From NCBI RefSeq assembly GCF_000383675.1, contig NZ_KB911822.1:490616-554615 (forward strand): a stretch of DNA of 64,000 nt. The letters are read 5' to 3'. The stretch comes from Terracoccus sp. 273MFTsu3.1 (GTDB lineage: Bacteria > Actinomycetota > Actinomycetes > Actinomycetales > Dermatophilaceae). Each line of letters begins with the position of its first letter. Position 1 is the stretch's first letter. Of the stretch, positions 8,854 to 18,142 are shown in pieces. The notes under the pieces were generated by a model. It saw only the letters and a program-made list of their open reading frames with translations. It had not been told where the DNA came from and ran no database searches. A program made the translations under genes and the position numbers.

Positions 8854-10728
8854 ATGTCCGACACAGGCAAGACGATTCTGTGGATCGTGGTGGCGATCGT
8901 CGTCATTGCAGTGATCATCTGGTTGTTCGTCTCGGCAGGGCGGCGTCGCGAGGTCGAGGCGCGCCGCTTCGAGGCCGGCGAGCTGCGAGCCAAGGTCGAG
9001 GAGCGGCTGCCCGAGGTGCAGGACACCGAGGACCGCGCGTCGGTGACGGCCGCGATGGCTGCCGATGCCCGCGCCGAGGCCGAACGCAAGGCCGCGGAGG
9101 CCGAGCGAGTCGCCGCGGAAGCGCGGCGACTCGAGGAGCAGGCCGCGGCGCACCGCGCCAGCGCCGAGTCCGCGCGCGTCGAGCACGCGGGTCTGGAGCG
9201 TGAGGCCGACCGGGTCGACCCCGACGTCGCCACCGACGACGAGGGCTACCGCGTCGACGACGCCGGGAACCGCCTGCCGGGTCAGGAGCCGCCGCGCGGT
9301 GCCGGGCTCGCCGCCGGTGCGGGTGCTGCCGGTGCGGCAGGGGTGGGGGCCGCGGCCTTCGCTCACGACGACGACGAGGCCGACCTCGCGGACGCCGAGA
9401 ACCCCTTCGCTCCCAGCGCGTCCACCACGGACGACCAGCCGGCCAGCCGGGGCACGGACCTCGCGAGCGACGCAGACCTGCGCGCCGACGAGGAGCAGTC
9501 CTCCTACGCCACGGACGAGCCCGAGGTCACCGGCGGAGCGACGGCCGCAGCGTCGTCGACCGACGCCGACGCGGGTGCCGATGGTGGTGCTGACGCCGGT
9601 GCTGACGCCGCGGAGGAGACGAGCGGTCACACGTGGTCCCCGACGGATGCTGACGCGGGTGCCGATGGTGGTGCCGACGCGGGCGCTGACGCCGCGGAGG
9701 AGACGGGCGGCCACTCGTGGTCCGCGACGGATGCGGACGCGGGTGCCGATGGTGGTGCCGACGCGGGTGCTGACGCTGCGGAGGAGACGGGCGGCCACTC
9801 GTGGTCCGCGACGGATGCGGACGCGGGTGCCGATGACGGCGCTGACGCCGGTGCCGCCGCCGTGGGGGCGGCCGCAGCGAGCCACGAGCGTGACGGCGAC
9901 CGTGACGACGACCGTGACGACGACGTCTCCGGCACGGCATCGATCGGGGCCGAGGACGCCTCGATCGCGTCGACGGAGGACTCAGCGGGTACAGCGACTG
10001 CGACGGAGCAGCCCTCAGACGAAAGGTCCACGACCGTGAGCGACACGCAGTCCGACGCCACCGGCCCCACTGACTCCACGGACGAGCACTTCACGCCTCC
10101 TGTGGCCGATGCCGAGGAGCCGCACGAGGTCGCGATCCCAGCCCTGGACGAGCGCGACGACGTCGTGACCGACGGTGGCACCCCGACCGACGACCCCGGC
10201 GACCACCGCGGCCAGCCCTGGGCGACCACCCCGGGCGAGCGCGGTCTCGACGAGGGCACCGACGACGACGCTGCGGACGCCGGGCTCGACGTGGACATGG
10301 CGCCGCACTCGCACGAGAGCGACGAGGACGACGGGCTCGCCGAGCCCGCGAACACCGGGACGCCCAGCGACTCCACCGACTCCACCGACTCGGCGCAGGA
10401 GTCGGACGAGGCGTCGGACGAGCCGTCGGACGAGCAGACGAGCGAGCAGACGAGCGAGCAGACGAGCGAGCAGCCGGCGCAGGGCGACTCCGCTGCCGGC
10501 CGCCGCATCTCCGGGTTCGACGAGGTCGCCGACGGCGGGTTCGGCCTCGGTTCGGCCGCACCCATCGCGGACGGGGCGCAGCCGCTCGGTCACGCCATCA
10601 AGGGCCGGCGCGACGGCACGACCTTCATCGGCCCCGACGACGCCGGCTACGACGACGTCGAGCCGGACGTGTGGTTCTACAGCGAGGAGGCGGCCCGACG
10701 CGCGGGCTTCCACCGCGACGGGGAGTGA
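8854..10728 (+). CDS. Membrane-anchored low-complexity protein with C-terminal sunset domain
   Basis: 624 residues: one amino-terminal membrane helix (about 8-26), an Ala/Glu/Arg-rich coiled coil (about 30-120), a long acidic Asp/Ala/Thr/Ser-rich region, and a conserved end from about 580. That end reads GHAIKGRRDGTTFIGPD then EPDVWFYSEEAARRAGFHRD, the actinobacterial sunset domain also found in ArfC-like channel-accessory proteins. Four tandem 28-residue repeats occupy the middle. The long acidic region is probably disordered. Topology and role are unknown; the coiled coil and anchor suggest an envelope-associated scaffold. The ATG follows AAGGGG. It stands alone between hairpins. Confidence 0.75.
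   Translation: MSDTGKTILWIVVAIVVIAVIIWLFVSAGRRREVEARRFEAGELRAKVEERLPEVQDTEDRASVTAAMAADARAEAERKAAEAERVAAEARRLEEQAAAHRASAESARVEHAGLEREADRVDPDVATDDEGYRVDDAGNRLPGQEPPRGAGLAAGAGAAGAAGVGAAAFAHDDDEADLADAENPFAPSASTTDDQPASRGTDLASDADLRADEEQSSYATDEPEVTGGATAAASSTDADAGADGGADAGADAAEETSGHTWSPTDADAGADGGADAGADAAEETGGHSWSATDADAGADGGADAGADAAEETGGHSWSATDADAGADDGADAGAAAVGAAAASHERDGDRDDDRDDDVSGTASIGAEDASIASTEDSAGTATATEQPSDERSTTVSDTQSDATGPTDSTDEHFTPPVADAEEPHEVAIPALDERDDVVTDGGTPTDDPGDHRGQPWATTPGERGLDEGTDDDAADAGLDVDMAPHSHESDEDDGLAEPANTGTPSDSTDSTDSAQESDEASDEPSDEQTSEQTSEQTSEQPAQGDSAAGRRISGFDEVADGGFGLGSAAPIADGAQPLGHAIKGRRDGTTFIGPDDAGYDDVEPDVWFYSEEAARRAGFHRDGE
9562..9850 (+). repeat. Four tandem 84-bp coding repeats
   Basis: The unit starting GCGGGTGCCGATGG recurs at 9571, 9655, 9739 and 9823, a strict 84-nt period (28 codons). 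It encodes DADAGADGGADAGADAAEE-type Asp/Ala-rich repeats followed by a GHSWS-type end; the last copy is degenerate. The high nucleotide identity points to recent slippage or unequal exchange, so copy number probably varies between strains. Confidence 0.9.
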
Positions 10729-10745
10729 CCGCTCCCTGACGGACA

Positions 10746-10779
10746 GTGGCCGCGTGCACAACGGTGTGCACGCGGCCAC
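10746..10779 (+). terminator. Terminator after the sunset-domain gene
   Basis: A perfect 14-bp stem (10746-10759 and 10766-10779) with loop AACGGT starts 18 bp after the stop codon. Confidence 0.85.
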
Positions 10780-10922
10780 GCCCGTGCCCGGGCGGTTCTC
10801 CGTGGCCCGACCCCGCTGGGTCCGCGCTCGGGCGGGGTGCGCGCGACACGGCATACGCCGTCGGTGGGGCGGGCCCGAAACGGTGGCGCGGGCACCCGCT
10901 CGGCGCAAATAGACTTGCCGGC

Positions 10923-12683
10923 ATGGTTTCCCCGCTCGTCGCGCTCACGCCCAAGGTCCAGTCCGCGATCGCCGCCGCCCTCGGTGACGACTTCCGCGAG
11001 GCCGACCCGGTGCTGCGCCCGTCGCAGTTCGCCGACGTGCAGGTCAACGCCGCGCTCGCCCTGGCCAAGAAGGTCGGGATGCCGCCGCGTGAGGTCGCGG
11101 CCAGGATCGTCGACGCCCTCGACCTCGACGGCGTGTGCGACTCCGTCGAGGTGAGCGGCCCCGGGTTCATCAACCTCACCTTCTCGAGCTCGTGGATCGC
11201 CGGCCTGCTGCAGGACGTCGAGGCCGACGAGCGGGGTGGTGTCGCGCTGCAGCCGACGCAGAACATCCCGATCGACTACTCCGCGCCGAACGTCGCCAAG
11301 GAGATGCACGTCGGGCACCTGCGCACGACCGTCGTCGGCGACTCACTGGCGCGCACGCTCGAGCACCTCGGCCACCACGTCATCCGGCAGAACCACATCG
11401 GTGACTGGGGCACGCCCTTCGGCATGCTCATCGAGCACCTGCTCGACGTCGGTCGGGACTCCGAGGAGGCCGACCTGCTCGTCACCGACCCCAACGCCTT
11501 CTACCAGGCGGCCCGGGTCAAGTTCGACCGCGCCGAGAAGGCCGAGCCGGCCGGCAGCGAGGGCGACTTCAACGTGCGGGCCCGCACCCGGGTCGTCAAG
11601 CTCCAGGCCGGCGACCCCGAGACCCTCGCTCTCTGGCGTGAGCTCGTCGACCTCTCGAAGATCTACTTCAACAAGATCTACTCCACGCTCGGCATCACGC
11701 TCACCGACGACGACCTGGCCGGCGAGTCCACCTACAACGAGGTGCTCGCCGACCTCTGCGCCGAGCTCGAGGCCAAGGGCATCGCGACCCTCTCGGACGG
11801 CGCCCTGTGCGTGTTCCTCGACGGCTACACCGGCCGCGAGGGCAAGCCGGTGCCGCTCATCATCCGCAAGAGCGACGGCGGCTACAACTACGGCACGACC
11901 GACCTGGCGACGATCAAGCACCGCGTCGAGGACCTCAAGGCGCACCGGGTGCTCTACGTCATCGGCGCCCCGCAGGCCCTGCACCTCAACATGGTGTGGG
12001 ACACCGCGCGCAAGGCCGGTTGGCTGCCCGACGACGTCGTGCCCGTCCACGTCCAGATCGGCAACGTGCTCGGCGACGACCGCAAGATCCTCAAGACCCG
12101 CTCCGGCAAGCCGTTGCGGCTCATGGCCCTGCTCGACGAGGCCGTCGAGAAGGCCCGGACCGTCATCGACGGCACGCGGCCCGACCTCGACGAGACCGTG
12201 CGCGCCACCATCGCCCGGCAGATCGGCATCGGCGCGGTGAAGTACGCCGACCTGTCCGTCGCGCACGACAGCGAGTACGTCTTCGACCTCGACCGGATGG
12301 TCGCGCTCACCGGCAACACCGGTCCGTACCTCCAGTACGTCGTCGCCCGCGTCCGGTCGATCTTCCGCCAGATCGGGCTCGACCCGGCCGCCCAGCACGC
12401 GCCGATCCTGCTCGGCGAGCAGCACGAGCGCGCCCTCGCGATGCACCTGCTCGGCTTCGGTGACGTCGTCGCCGAGGTCGGTGACACGTACGAGCCGCAC
12501 CGGCTCGCCGGGTACCTCTTCGAGCTGGCGCAGGCGTTCTCGGCGTTCTACGAGAACTGTCCGGTGCTCAAGGCCGAGCTCGACGAGGTCAAGGAGTCGC
12601 GACTGACGTTGTGCGCCCTCGTCTTCCGCGTCATGACGACCGGTCTCGACCTGCTCGGACTGGAGTCGCCCGAACAGATGTGA
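10923..12683 (+). CDS. argS: Arginyl-tRNA synthetase
   Basis: Class I aminoacyl-tRNA synthetase charging tRNA-Arg. The amino-terminal additional domain spans about residues 1-85. The HIGH signature appears as HVGH in APNVAKEMHVGHLRTT at about 129. The NIGDWGTPFG-type segment, YNYGTTDLATI and the DALR anticodon-binding domain from about 470 (ending VMTTGLDLLGL) are all present. No KMSK is visible, as in many ArgS proteins. The ATG at 10923 gives 586 residues, a normal length; the longer upstream frame overlaps the preceding terminator and is rejected. A copy of CGGCATACGC lies about 70 bp upstream. Confidence 0.95.
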   Translation: MVSPLVALTPKVQSAIAAALGDDFREADPVLRPSQFADVQVNAALALAKKVGMPPREVAARIVDALDLDGVCDSVEVSGPGFINLTFSSSWIAGLLQDVEADERGGVALQPTQNIPIDYSAPNVAKEMHVGHLRTTVVGDSLARTLEHLGHHVIRQNHIGDWGTPFGMLIEHLLDVGRDSEEADLLVTDPNAFYQAARVKFDRAEKAEPAGSEGDFNVRARTRVVKLQAGDPETLALWRELVDLSKIYFNKIYSTLGITLTDDDLAGESTYNEVLADLCAELEAKGIATLSDGALCVFLDGYTGREGKPVPLIIRKSDGGYNYGTTDLATIKHRVEDLKAHRVLYVIGAPQALHLNMVWDTARKAGWLPDDVVPVHVQIGNVLGDDRKILKTRSGKPLRLMALLDEAVEKARTVIDGTRPDLDETVRATIARQIGIGAVKYADLSVAHDSEYVFDLDRMVALTGNTGPYLQYVVARVRSIFRQIGLDPAAQHAPILLGEQHERALAMHLLGFGDVVAEVGDTYEPHRLAGYLFELAQAFSAFYENCPVLKAELDEVKESRLTLCALVFRVMTTGLDLLGLESPEQM

Positions 12684-12718
12684 CCGCGGAGGCGGGCCGG
12701 TGTCGGCCCGCCTCGCGG
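12684..12718 (+). terminator. Terminator after argS
   Basis: GAGGCGGGCC (12689-12698) pairs with GGCCCGCCTC (12705-12714), extended by CCGC/GCGG with one bulge. It begins right after the stop codon. Confidence 0.75.
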
Positions 12719-12803
12719 CGGGTCGCTCCTGCGTTCGCTCCTGTCGGCGTGCCTGCTGCTGTAGGTTTCGGGCGCGCAATTTCATCGACAGGGGAGAACA
12801 CTC

Positions 12804-13661
12804 ATGACCCAACCCGCTGCACCTCACGAACCCCCGGCTCCGGCCGCGGCACCTCACGAACCCACGGCACCGGCCGCGGCGGCATCGGCCGCGGCGGCAC
12901 CGGCTGCGGCGCCACCGGTCCCGCTCGTGCCGCAGGGCCACCTGCCCGCGCCGAGCGGACCGGCCCATCCCGCGCCGACGGGCGAGCCGGGCCTGACCGC
13001 CAACTCCAAGACGGTCAAGGTGCGTCCGTGGAAGCAGTCCACGGCCGTGCTCGCCATCATCGCGCAGGCCCTCTTCACCGTCGCAGCCCTCGCCAACCTC
13101 TACCTCGCCTGGTTCGACGTCCGGATCAAGGGGCTGCTCAGCGACGGGGACTTCGACGCCGTCGTCAGCGAGGCCGAGAGCGCAGACGCCCTCTACCTGC
13201 CGATCCTCGCCCTCGCCGGGCTGGCCGGCATCGTCATGCTCGTGTGGCTCCACCGCGTCTGGACCTCGGACCGATCCGACCACGCCCTCTACACCCGCGG
13301 CACCGGACTCGCGATCGGTGGCTGGTTCATCCCGTTCGCCAACGTCGTCCTCGGCCCGCTGGCCCTGCGCGACCTCCTCTGGGGCACCGAGCACGCGAAC
13401 CCGCGCACCCGCCACGACCGCCCCTCGACGACCCCGCCGCTCGTCATCGCCTTCTGGGTCGTGCTCGGTGTCAACCTCGTCCTCGCCATGCTCGGGCGCG
13501 CCGCCCAGCGCGGCATCGAGCAGCCCGACTCGCTCGACACCCTCGTCTCCTCGCTCCAGACGGGTCTGACCTACGAAGCCCTGAGCGGCGTCTTCGGCGC
13601 CGCCGGCGGCGTCGTCGCCATCCTCCTGATCCGCAAGGTCATGGGCTTCACCCGTCGCTGA
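12804..13661 (+). CDS. DUF4328 domain membrane protein with Ala/Pro-rich N-terminus
   Basis: 285 residues. The first 70 are Pro/Ala-rich and probably disordered and cytosolic. About four membrane segments follow (roughly 78-100, 130-150, 170-190, 215-235, perhaps one more at 255-275). The DUF4328 signature GWFIPFANVVLGPLALRDLLWG is present. Function is unknown; related actinobacterial proteins often follow disordered proline-rich tails. The gene is monocistronic between the argS terminator and its own terminator at 13687-13720. The ATG follows a GGGGAG ribosome-binding site. Confidence 0.82.
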   Translation: MTQPAAPHEPPAPAAAPHEPTAPAAAASAAAAPAAAPPVPLVPQGHLPAPSGPAHPAPTGEPGLTANSKTVKVRPWKQSTAVLAIIAQALFTVAALANLYLAWFDVRIKGLLSDGDFDAVVSEAESADALYLPILALAGLAGIVMLVWLHRVWTSDRSDHALYTRGTGLAIGGWFIPFANVVLGPLALRDLLWGTEHANPRTRHDRPSTTPPLVIAFWVVLGVNLVLAMLGRAAQRGIEQPDSLDTLVSSLQTGLTYEALSGVFGAAGGVVAILLIRKVMGFTRR

Positions 13662-13686
13662 CCCGACGCCCGGTGACGTGGTCGAC

Positions 13687-13720
13687 GAGGTGCTGACGTC
13701 CGCAAGGACGTCAGCACCTC
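13687..13720 (+). terminator. Terminator after the DUF4328 gene
   Basis: A perfect 15-bp stem (13687-13701 and 13706-13720) with a GCAA tetraloop. Confidence 0.88.
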
Positions 13721-13772
13721 GTCACATCCCGGCCATTGCGACGGCGGGTTGCGACGGAGGACAGTCGGATCC

Positions 13773-14483
13773 ATGACCGACTGGGACTTCACCGGGCTCA
13801 AGGCCACCTACGTCAACTGCACGCTGAAGAAGAGCCCCGAGACGAGCCACACACAGGGGCTCGTCGACGCGAGCGCCGCCATCATGCGCGAGCACGGGGT
13901 CACCGTCGACGAGATCCGCCTCGTCGACCACGACGTCGCCACGGGCGTCTACCCCGACATGCGCGAGCACGGCTGGGAGAGCGACGCGTGGCCCGACCTC
14001 TACCCCGGCATCCTCGACAGCCAGATCCTCGTCGTCGCCGGCCCCATCTGGCTCGGTGACAACTCGAGCGTCACGAAGCGCTTCATCGAGCGGATCTACT
14101 CCCTCAGCGGGATGCTCAACGACAAGGGGCAGTACCTCTTCTACGGCAGGGTCGCCGGTTGCCTCATCACCGGCAACGAGGATGGCATCAAGCACTGCGC
14201 GCAGAACGTGCTCTACAGCCTCCAGCACGTCGGCTACACGATCCCGCCCAACGCCGACGCCGGCTGGATCGGCGAGGCCGGTCCGGGACCGAGCTATCTC
14301 GACCCCGGCAGCGGTGGCCCCGAGAACGACTTCACCAACCGCAACACGACGTTCATGACGTGGAACCTCATGCACCTCGCGAGGATGCTCCACGACGCGG
14401 GGGGCGTGCCGGCACACGGCAACCAGCGGTCGGCCTGGAACGCCGGCGAGCACTTCGGCTGGCACAACCCGGAGTACCGCTGA
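13773..14483 (+). CDS. NAD(P)H-dependent oxidoreductase, flavodoxin-like fold
   Basis: 236 residues from the ATG at 13773. The layout is that of NADPH-dependent FMN reductases: a first strand with a KATYVNCTLKKSPETSHT phosphate-binding loop, then ILVVAGPIWLGDNSSVTKRFIERI, then GCLITGNEDGIKHCAQNVLYSLQHVGY. Predicted to bind FMN in the cytosol and reduce flavins, quinones or similar acceptors with NAD(P)H. The physiological substrate is not evident. An earlier in-frame GTG would add eight residues but has no better ribosome-binding site. No operon partner is evident. Confidence 0.85.
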   Translation: MTDWDFTGLKATYVNCTLKKSPETSHTQGLVDASAAIMREHGVTVDEIRLVDHDVATGVYPDMREHGWESDAWPDLYPGILDSQILVVAGPIWLGDNSSVTKRFIERIYSLSGMLNDKGQYLFYGRVAGCLITGNEDGIKHCAQNVLYSLQHVGYTIPPNADAGWIGEAGPGPSYLDPGSGGPENDFTNRNTTFMTWNLMHLARMLHDAGGVPAHGNQRSAWNAGEHFGWHNPEYR

Positions 14484-14592
14484 GCGTTCCGGGGCCCGCA
14501 GTCACCCCGTGTGGATGATGCCGAGGGTCGCGGCCGGTCTCGACCATGGGGTGACCACCGCTCCGGTGCTGCCCTCCGAGAAAGGTCGCCCC

Positions 14593-14976
14593 ATGTCGTT
14601 CTGGGACATCGTCTGGTTCATCATCATCTTCTTCGCGTTCGCGTCCTACCTCATGGTGCTGTTCTCGATCGTCGCCGACCTGTTCCGCGACCCCCAGGTC
14701 TCCGGCGGGATGAAGGCGCTCTGGGTCGTGTGCCTCGTCTTCTTCACCTTCATCACGGCGATCGTCTACCTCATCGTGCGTGGGCGCGGCATGAACGAGC
14801 GTGCGGCGCAGAAGAACGCGGAGGCGCGCCAGGCGCAGGAGGAGTACGTCCGAGCCGTCGCGGGGGCCTCGAGCACCTCGGCACCGGAGCAGATCGCCAA
14901 GGCGAAGGAGCTGCTCGACTCCGGCACCATCTCCGCCGATGAGTTCGCCGCGCTCAAGGCGAAGGCGCTCGCCTGA
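14593..14976 (+). CDS. Small SHOCT-domain membrane protein
   Basis: 127 residues from the ATG at 14593, after a GAAAGG ribosome-binding site. Two membrane helices (about 5-30 and 40-62) resemble the amino-terminal segment of phospholipase D-nuclease-like proteins. A charged linker leads to a carboxy-terminal SHOCT motif: EQIAKAKELLDSGTISADEFAALKAKAL. SHOCT is a short oligomerisation-type motif found at protein ends. The cellular role is unknown. It is a complete single gene convergent with xylB. Confidence 0.8.
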   Translation: MSFWDIVWFIIIFFAFASYLMVLFSIVADLFRDPQVSGGMKALWVVCLVFFTFITAIVYLIVRGRGMNERAAQKNAEARQAQEEYVRAVAGASSTSAPEQIAKAKELLDSGTISADEFAALKAKALA

Positions 14977-15028
14977 CAGGCGGGTTCGCCGTCCCGTCAC
15001 GACACTCGGCGTGGACGACCTTCCGGAG

Positions 15029-15073
15029 GCTCGGATACCCACCGAGCCCCCGGGGGCACGAGGGCGTATGCCG
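15029..15073. terminator. Hairpins between the SHOCT gene and xylB, with a GCGTATGCCG copy
   Basis: A GCTCGG/CCGAGC stem (15029-15034 and 15042-15047), an overlapping self-complementary GCCCCCGGGGGC (15046-15057) and a GCGTATGCCG word (15064-15073) fill the 120-bp gap between convergent genes. It probably terminates one or both transcripts. Confidence 0.45.
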
Positions 15074-15096
15074 CACGCGCCCCGAGGCGTTTGGGC

Positions 15097-16518
15097 TCAG
15101 ACTCCGTGCGTGCGGGACACGAGGTCCTGGTAGCGCGCCACGACGTCGGCGTGCGCCTGCTCGTCACTCGGCTGGACGGCATACTCCGAGTCGATCGCGA
15201 GCGCCCACGTCGGTGGGTCCGCTTCTCCCGAAAGGGCCCACGCGGCCTGGCGTGCGGCGCCGACGCCGACGTACTCGGCCGGTGCCGGCACGACGACCGG
15301 GGCGCGGAACAGGCCCTGCGCGATCTGGCGGACCGCGCGTGAGGCGGCCGCTCCGCCGATGAGCAGGATGCGTCCGACCTCGACGTCGTGGTCACGGAGG
15401 GCGTCGACCCCCGCGACGAGGTTGCACAGCATTCCCTCGACCGCGGCCCTGGCGAGGTTCTCGGGCGTCGCGTTCGTGCGGGTGAGCCCGCTCAGCGTGC
15501 CGGTCGCCTCGGGAAGGTCAGGGGTCCGCTCGCCGTCGAGGTAGGGCAGGAGGGTCAGGCCACCCGCACCCGGGACGGCCTGCAGCGCAAGGCGGTCGAG
15601 CTCCGCGAGGTCCACGCCGAGCATCGAGGCGGCGGCGGTGAGCACGCGGGCCGCGTTGAGGGTGCACATGAGCGGGAGATGGTGACCGGTCGCATCGGCG
15701 AATCCGGCGATGGCGCCGGTCTCGTCGCGGATCGCGGAGCCGTGCGGCGTGAAGACCGTGCCGCTCGTCCCGAGCGAGACGACGACGTCGCCGGGGTGGA
15801 GCGTCAGGCCGAGGGCGGCACCCATGTTGTCGCCCGTGCCGGCGGCGACGAGCAGGCCCTCGGCCGTGTGGCCGGCAGCCTGGGCGGGGGACAGCACCTC
15901 GGGGACCTCGAGGGTCCGGCCGAAGGCCCGGTCGAGCAGGTCGAGCCGGTAGTCGCCGTCGGCGGCCGACCAGTAGCCGGTGCCGGACGCGTCGCCGCGG
16001 TCCGTGCTCCAGCGCTCGAAACCGTTGCCCTGTTGCAGGATCCGGCCGGTGAGCCAGTCGTGGGGGAGGACCACCCGGGCCACTCGCTCGGCGAGGTCGG
16101 GCTCGTGCTCGGCGAGCCATCTCAGCTTCGTGACCGTGAAGCTCGCGACAGGGACCAGGCCGACGGCGTCGACCCACGCACTGACGCCGCCGAGCTCGGA
16201 CGTGAGGTCACGGGCTGCCCCCGCGCTGCGGGTGTCGTTCCACAGCAGGGCGTCCCGCACGACCGTGTCGTCCTCGTCGAGCGCCACCATGCCGTGCTGC
16301 TGGCCGCCGACGGCGATGGCGGCCACGCCGTCGAGGACGCCGTCACCGCAGGCCTGCTCGAAGGCCTCCCACCACCGGTCGGGGTGCACCTCGGTGCCGT
16401 CGGGGTGCGGGGCCCGGGCCGCGCGCACTACCTGCCCCGTCTCGGCGTCGCAGACGACGATCTTCGTCGACTGGGTCGAGCTGTCGACCCCCGCCACGAG
16501 GGTGCGTCCATCGGTCAC
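15097..16518 (-). CDS. xylB: Xylulokinase (FGGY family)
   Basis: ATP-dependent kinase forming xylulose 5-phosphate for the pentose-phosphate pathway. FGGY motifs are present: [11 protein letters not shown] at the amino end, [19 protein letters not shown], the [11 protein letters not shown] loop, [11 protein letters not shown], and a carboxy-terminal [10 protein letters not shown]. The GTG at 16518 (473 residues) shares four bases (GTGA) with the stop of the upstream dehydrogenase and has a GGAG 9 bp upstream, so it is preferred. An ATG at 16542 would add eight residues. It is the last gene of the polyol operon; the preceding long-chain dehydrogenase could supply D-xylulose from D-arabitol. 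Confidence 0.9.
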   Translation of the reverse strand: MTDGRTLVAGVDSSTQSTKIVVCDAETGQVVRAARAPHPDGTEVHPDRWWEAFEQACGDGVLDGVAAIAVGGQQHGMVALDEDDTVVRDALLWNDTRSAGAARDLTSELGGVSAWVDAVGLVPVASFTVTKLRWLAEHEPDLAERVARVVLPHDWLTGRILQQGNGFERWSTDRGDASGTGYWSAADGDYRLDLLDRAFGRTLEVPEVLSPAQAAGHTAEGLLVAAGTGDNMGAALGLTLHPGDVVVSLGTSGTVFTPHGSAIRDETGAIAGFADATGHHLPLMCTLNAARVLTAAASMLGVDLAELDRLALQAVPGAGGLTLLPYLDGERTPDLPEATGTLSGLTRTNATPENLARAAVEGMLCNLVAGVDALRDHDVEVGRILLIGGAAASRAVRQIAQGLFRAPVVVPAPAEYVGVGAARQAAWALSGEADPPTWALAIDSEYAVQPSDEQAHADVVARYQDLVSRTHGV

Positions 16519-18041
16519 GTCGTGCTGCTCCGCCCGGTCCATGACTGCAGGGTCTCCCGAGCGCCTTTGGTGTGCAAGGCCGACAGGGCTCGCGTGAACA
16601 CCGAGGTGAACCGCTGGTCGTCGACGAGGTCGCCGAAGAGGTCCCGGTCGCGGAGGAAGGCGAGCGGGTCGGTGCCCTGCTGCGCGGCTGCGGCCATGAC
16701 CCGGTCTTTGACGCGGTCGACGACCTCGATCGGCTCACCCTGCTCGTCGACGCCCTCCGCGTAGCGGGCCCACGAGGCGACGACGAGGGCTGAACGGTCG
16801 ATCTCCCCGCCCGTCTCGAGGTTGCGCCGGATCACGGGGACGAGCCACTTCGGGATGCGGTCCGAGCTCTCGGCGCAGAGCCGCGCCAGCGTGTCACGCA
16901 CCTCCGGGTTGGCGAAGCGCGTGATGAGCTCGTGGCGGTACGCGTCGAGGTCGACCCCCGGCACGTCGGGGAGCGTCGGACTGCCCTCGTGCTCCATGTA
17001 GCCGAGCAGGAAGTCGACGAAGAGGGGGTCCTGGCAGACCTCGTGGGCGTAGCGGTAGCCGGACAGGTAGCCGAGGTAGCAGAGCGCCTGGTGACTCGCG
17101 TTGAGCAGTCGCAGCTTCATCAGCTCGTAGGGCACGACGTCCTCGACGAGCTGCACGCCGGCCTCTTCGAGGGGAGGGCGCCCCTGGGTGAAGTGGTCCT
17201 CGAGGACCCACTGGGTGAACGGCTCGCACACGACCGGCCACCCGTCCTCGACACCGAACTCCTCGACGAGGCGGTCGATGTCCTCCGACACCGTGACGGG
17301 GGTGATGCGGTCGACCATGCCGTTGGGGAAGGAGACGTGCTCGTCCATCCAGTCCGCGAGCGCGGGGTCCTTGAGGCGGGCGTAGGCCGTCATCATCGTC
17401 CGCGCGACGTCACCGTTCCCCGGCAGGTTGTCGCACGACATGACGGTGAAGGGCTCCTGCCCCGCGTCGCGGCGAGCCGCGAGCCCTGCGACGACGTAGC
17501 CGAAGACGGTGCGCGGGACGGCGCCCTCCTCGAGATCGGCCCGGATCGCCGGGTCGGCGGCATCGAACTCGCCCGTGACCTGGTTGACGAGGTAGCCACC
17601 CTCGGTGATCGTCAGCGACACGATCCGCGTCCGGGGGTGGGCCAGCCGGTCGACGACGGCTTGCGGGTCGTCCGGCGCGAAGACGAGCTCGACGATGCTC
17701 CCGACGACGCGCGGCTCGCGGTGGCCGTCGGGATGCTTGACGACGAGGGTGTAGAGGCCGTCCTGCGCCGTCAGGGTGTCGACGATGCGTCGGTCCTGGG
17801 GGAGGGCCCCGACGCCACAGATGCCCCACTCCAGAGCGCCGGGGACGCCCTGCTCCATCAGCCGGTCGACGTACATCGCCTGGTGGGCGCGGTGGAAACC
17901 GCCGACGCCGAAGTGCACGATGCTCGCGGTGACAGCCGCCCGGTCGTACCTGGGTCGGTCCACCGCGGCCGGGAGTGCGTCGAGCGTGGCGCGCGCCAGG
18001 GCCGTGGGTCGCGGGGGCGAGGGGGCGGGCGTGGTGGTCAT
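16515..18041 (-). CDS. Long-chain polyol dehydrogenase (mannitol / D-arabitol dehydrogenase family)
   Basis: 508 residues of the polyol-specific long-chain dehydrogenase/reductase family: zinc-independent, NAD(P)-dependent, cytosolic. The amino-terminal Rossmann segment is [17 protein letters not shown] (about residue 40). The family catalytic triad is visible in [17 protein letters not shown] (Lys, Asn, His in K-x4-N-x2-H spacing), followed by the helical carboxy-terminal domain. Family members oxidise D-mannitol to fructose or D-arabitol to D-xylulose. Pairing with a xylulokinase favours arabitol, though mannitol cannot be excluded. The ATG at 18041 has GAGAGGA upstream. There is a 101-bp gap after the SDR gene and a GTGA overlap with xylB. 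Confidence 0.9.
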   Translation of the reverse strand: MTTTPAPSPPRPTALARATLDALPAAVDRPRYDRAAVTASIVHFGVGGFHRAHQAMYVDRLMEQGVPGALEWGICGVGALPQDRRIVDTLTAQDGLYTLVVKHPDGHREPRVVGSIVELVFAPDDPQAVVDRLAHPRTRIVSLTITEGGYLVNQVTGEFDAADPAIRADLEEGAVPRTVFGYVVAGLAARRDAGQEPFTVMSCDNLPGNGDVARTMMTAYARLKDPALADWMDEHVSFPNGMVDRITPVTVSEDIDRLVEEFGVEDGWPVVCEPFTQWVLEDHFTQGRPPLEEAGVQLVEDVVPYELMKLRLLNASHQALCYLGYLSGYRYAHEVCQDPLFVDFLLGYMEHEGSPTLPDVPGVDLDAYRHELITRFANPEVRDTLARLCAESSDRIPKWLVPVIRRNLETGGEIDRSALVVASWARYAEGVDEQGEPIEVVDRVKDRVMAAAAQQGTDPLAFLRDRDLFGDLVDDQRFTSVFTRALSALHTKGARETLQSWTGRSSTT

Positions 18042-18142
18042 GGTCGTCTGGTCCTCTCGGAGGAAAGGGATGTCGGAGGCGTGGGCGGCGGGGCGGCCGG
18101 ACACGGGTGAGCCGGTCGTCATCGACGCGCGGCTGACGGTCG

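Noticed and set aside
6705..9233. 842-codon minus-strand frame opposite the hydrolase and acyl-CoA synthetase
   Set aside because: Antisense to well-supported enzymes; no ribosome-binding site or recognisable domain.
9562..9850. Possible CRISPR-like array from the regular 84-bp period
   Set aside because: The repeats are contiguous, in frame and coding, with no unique spacers and no cas genes.
11343..13415. 690-codon minus-strand frame opposite argS and the DUF4328 gene
   Set aside because: Spans two unrelated genes antisense; composition typical of a shadow frame.
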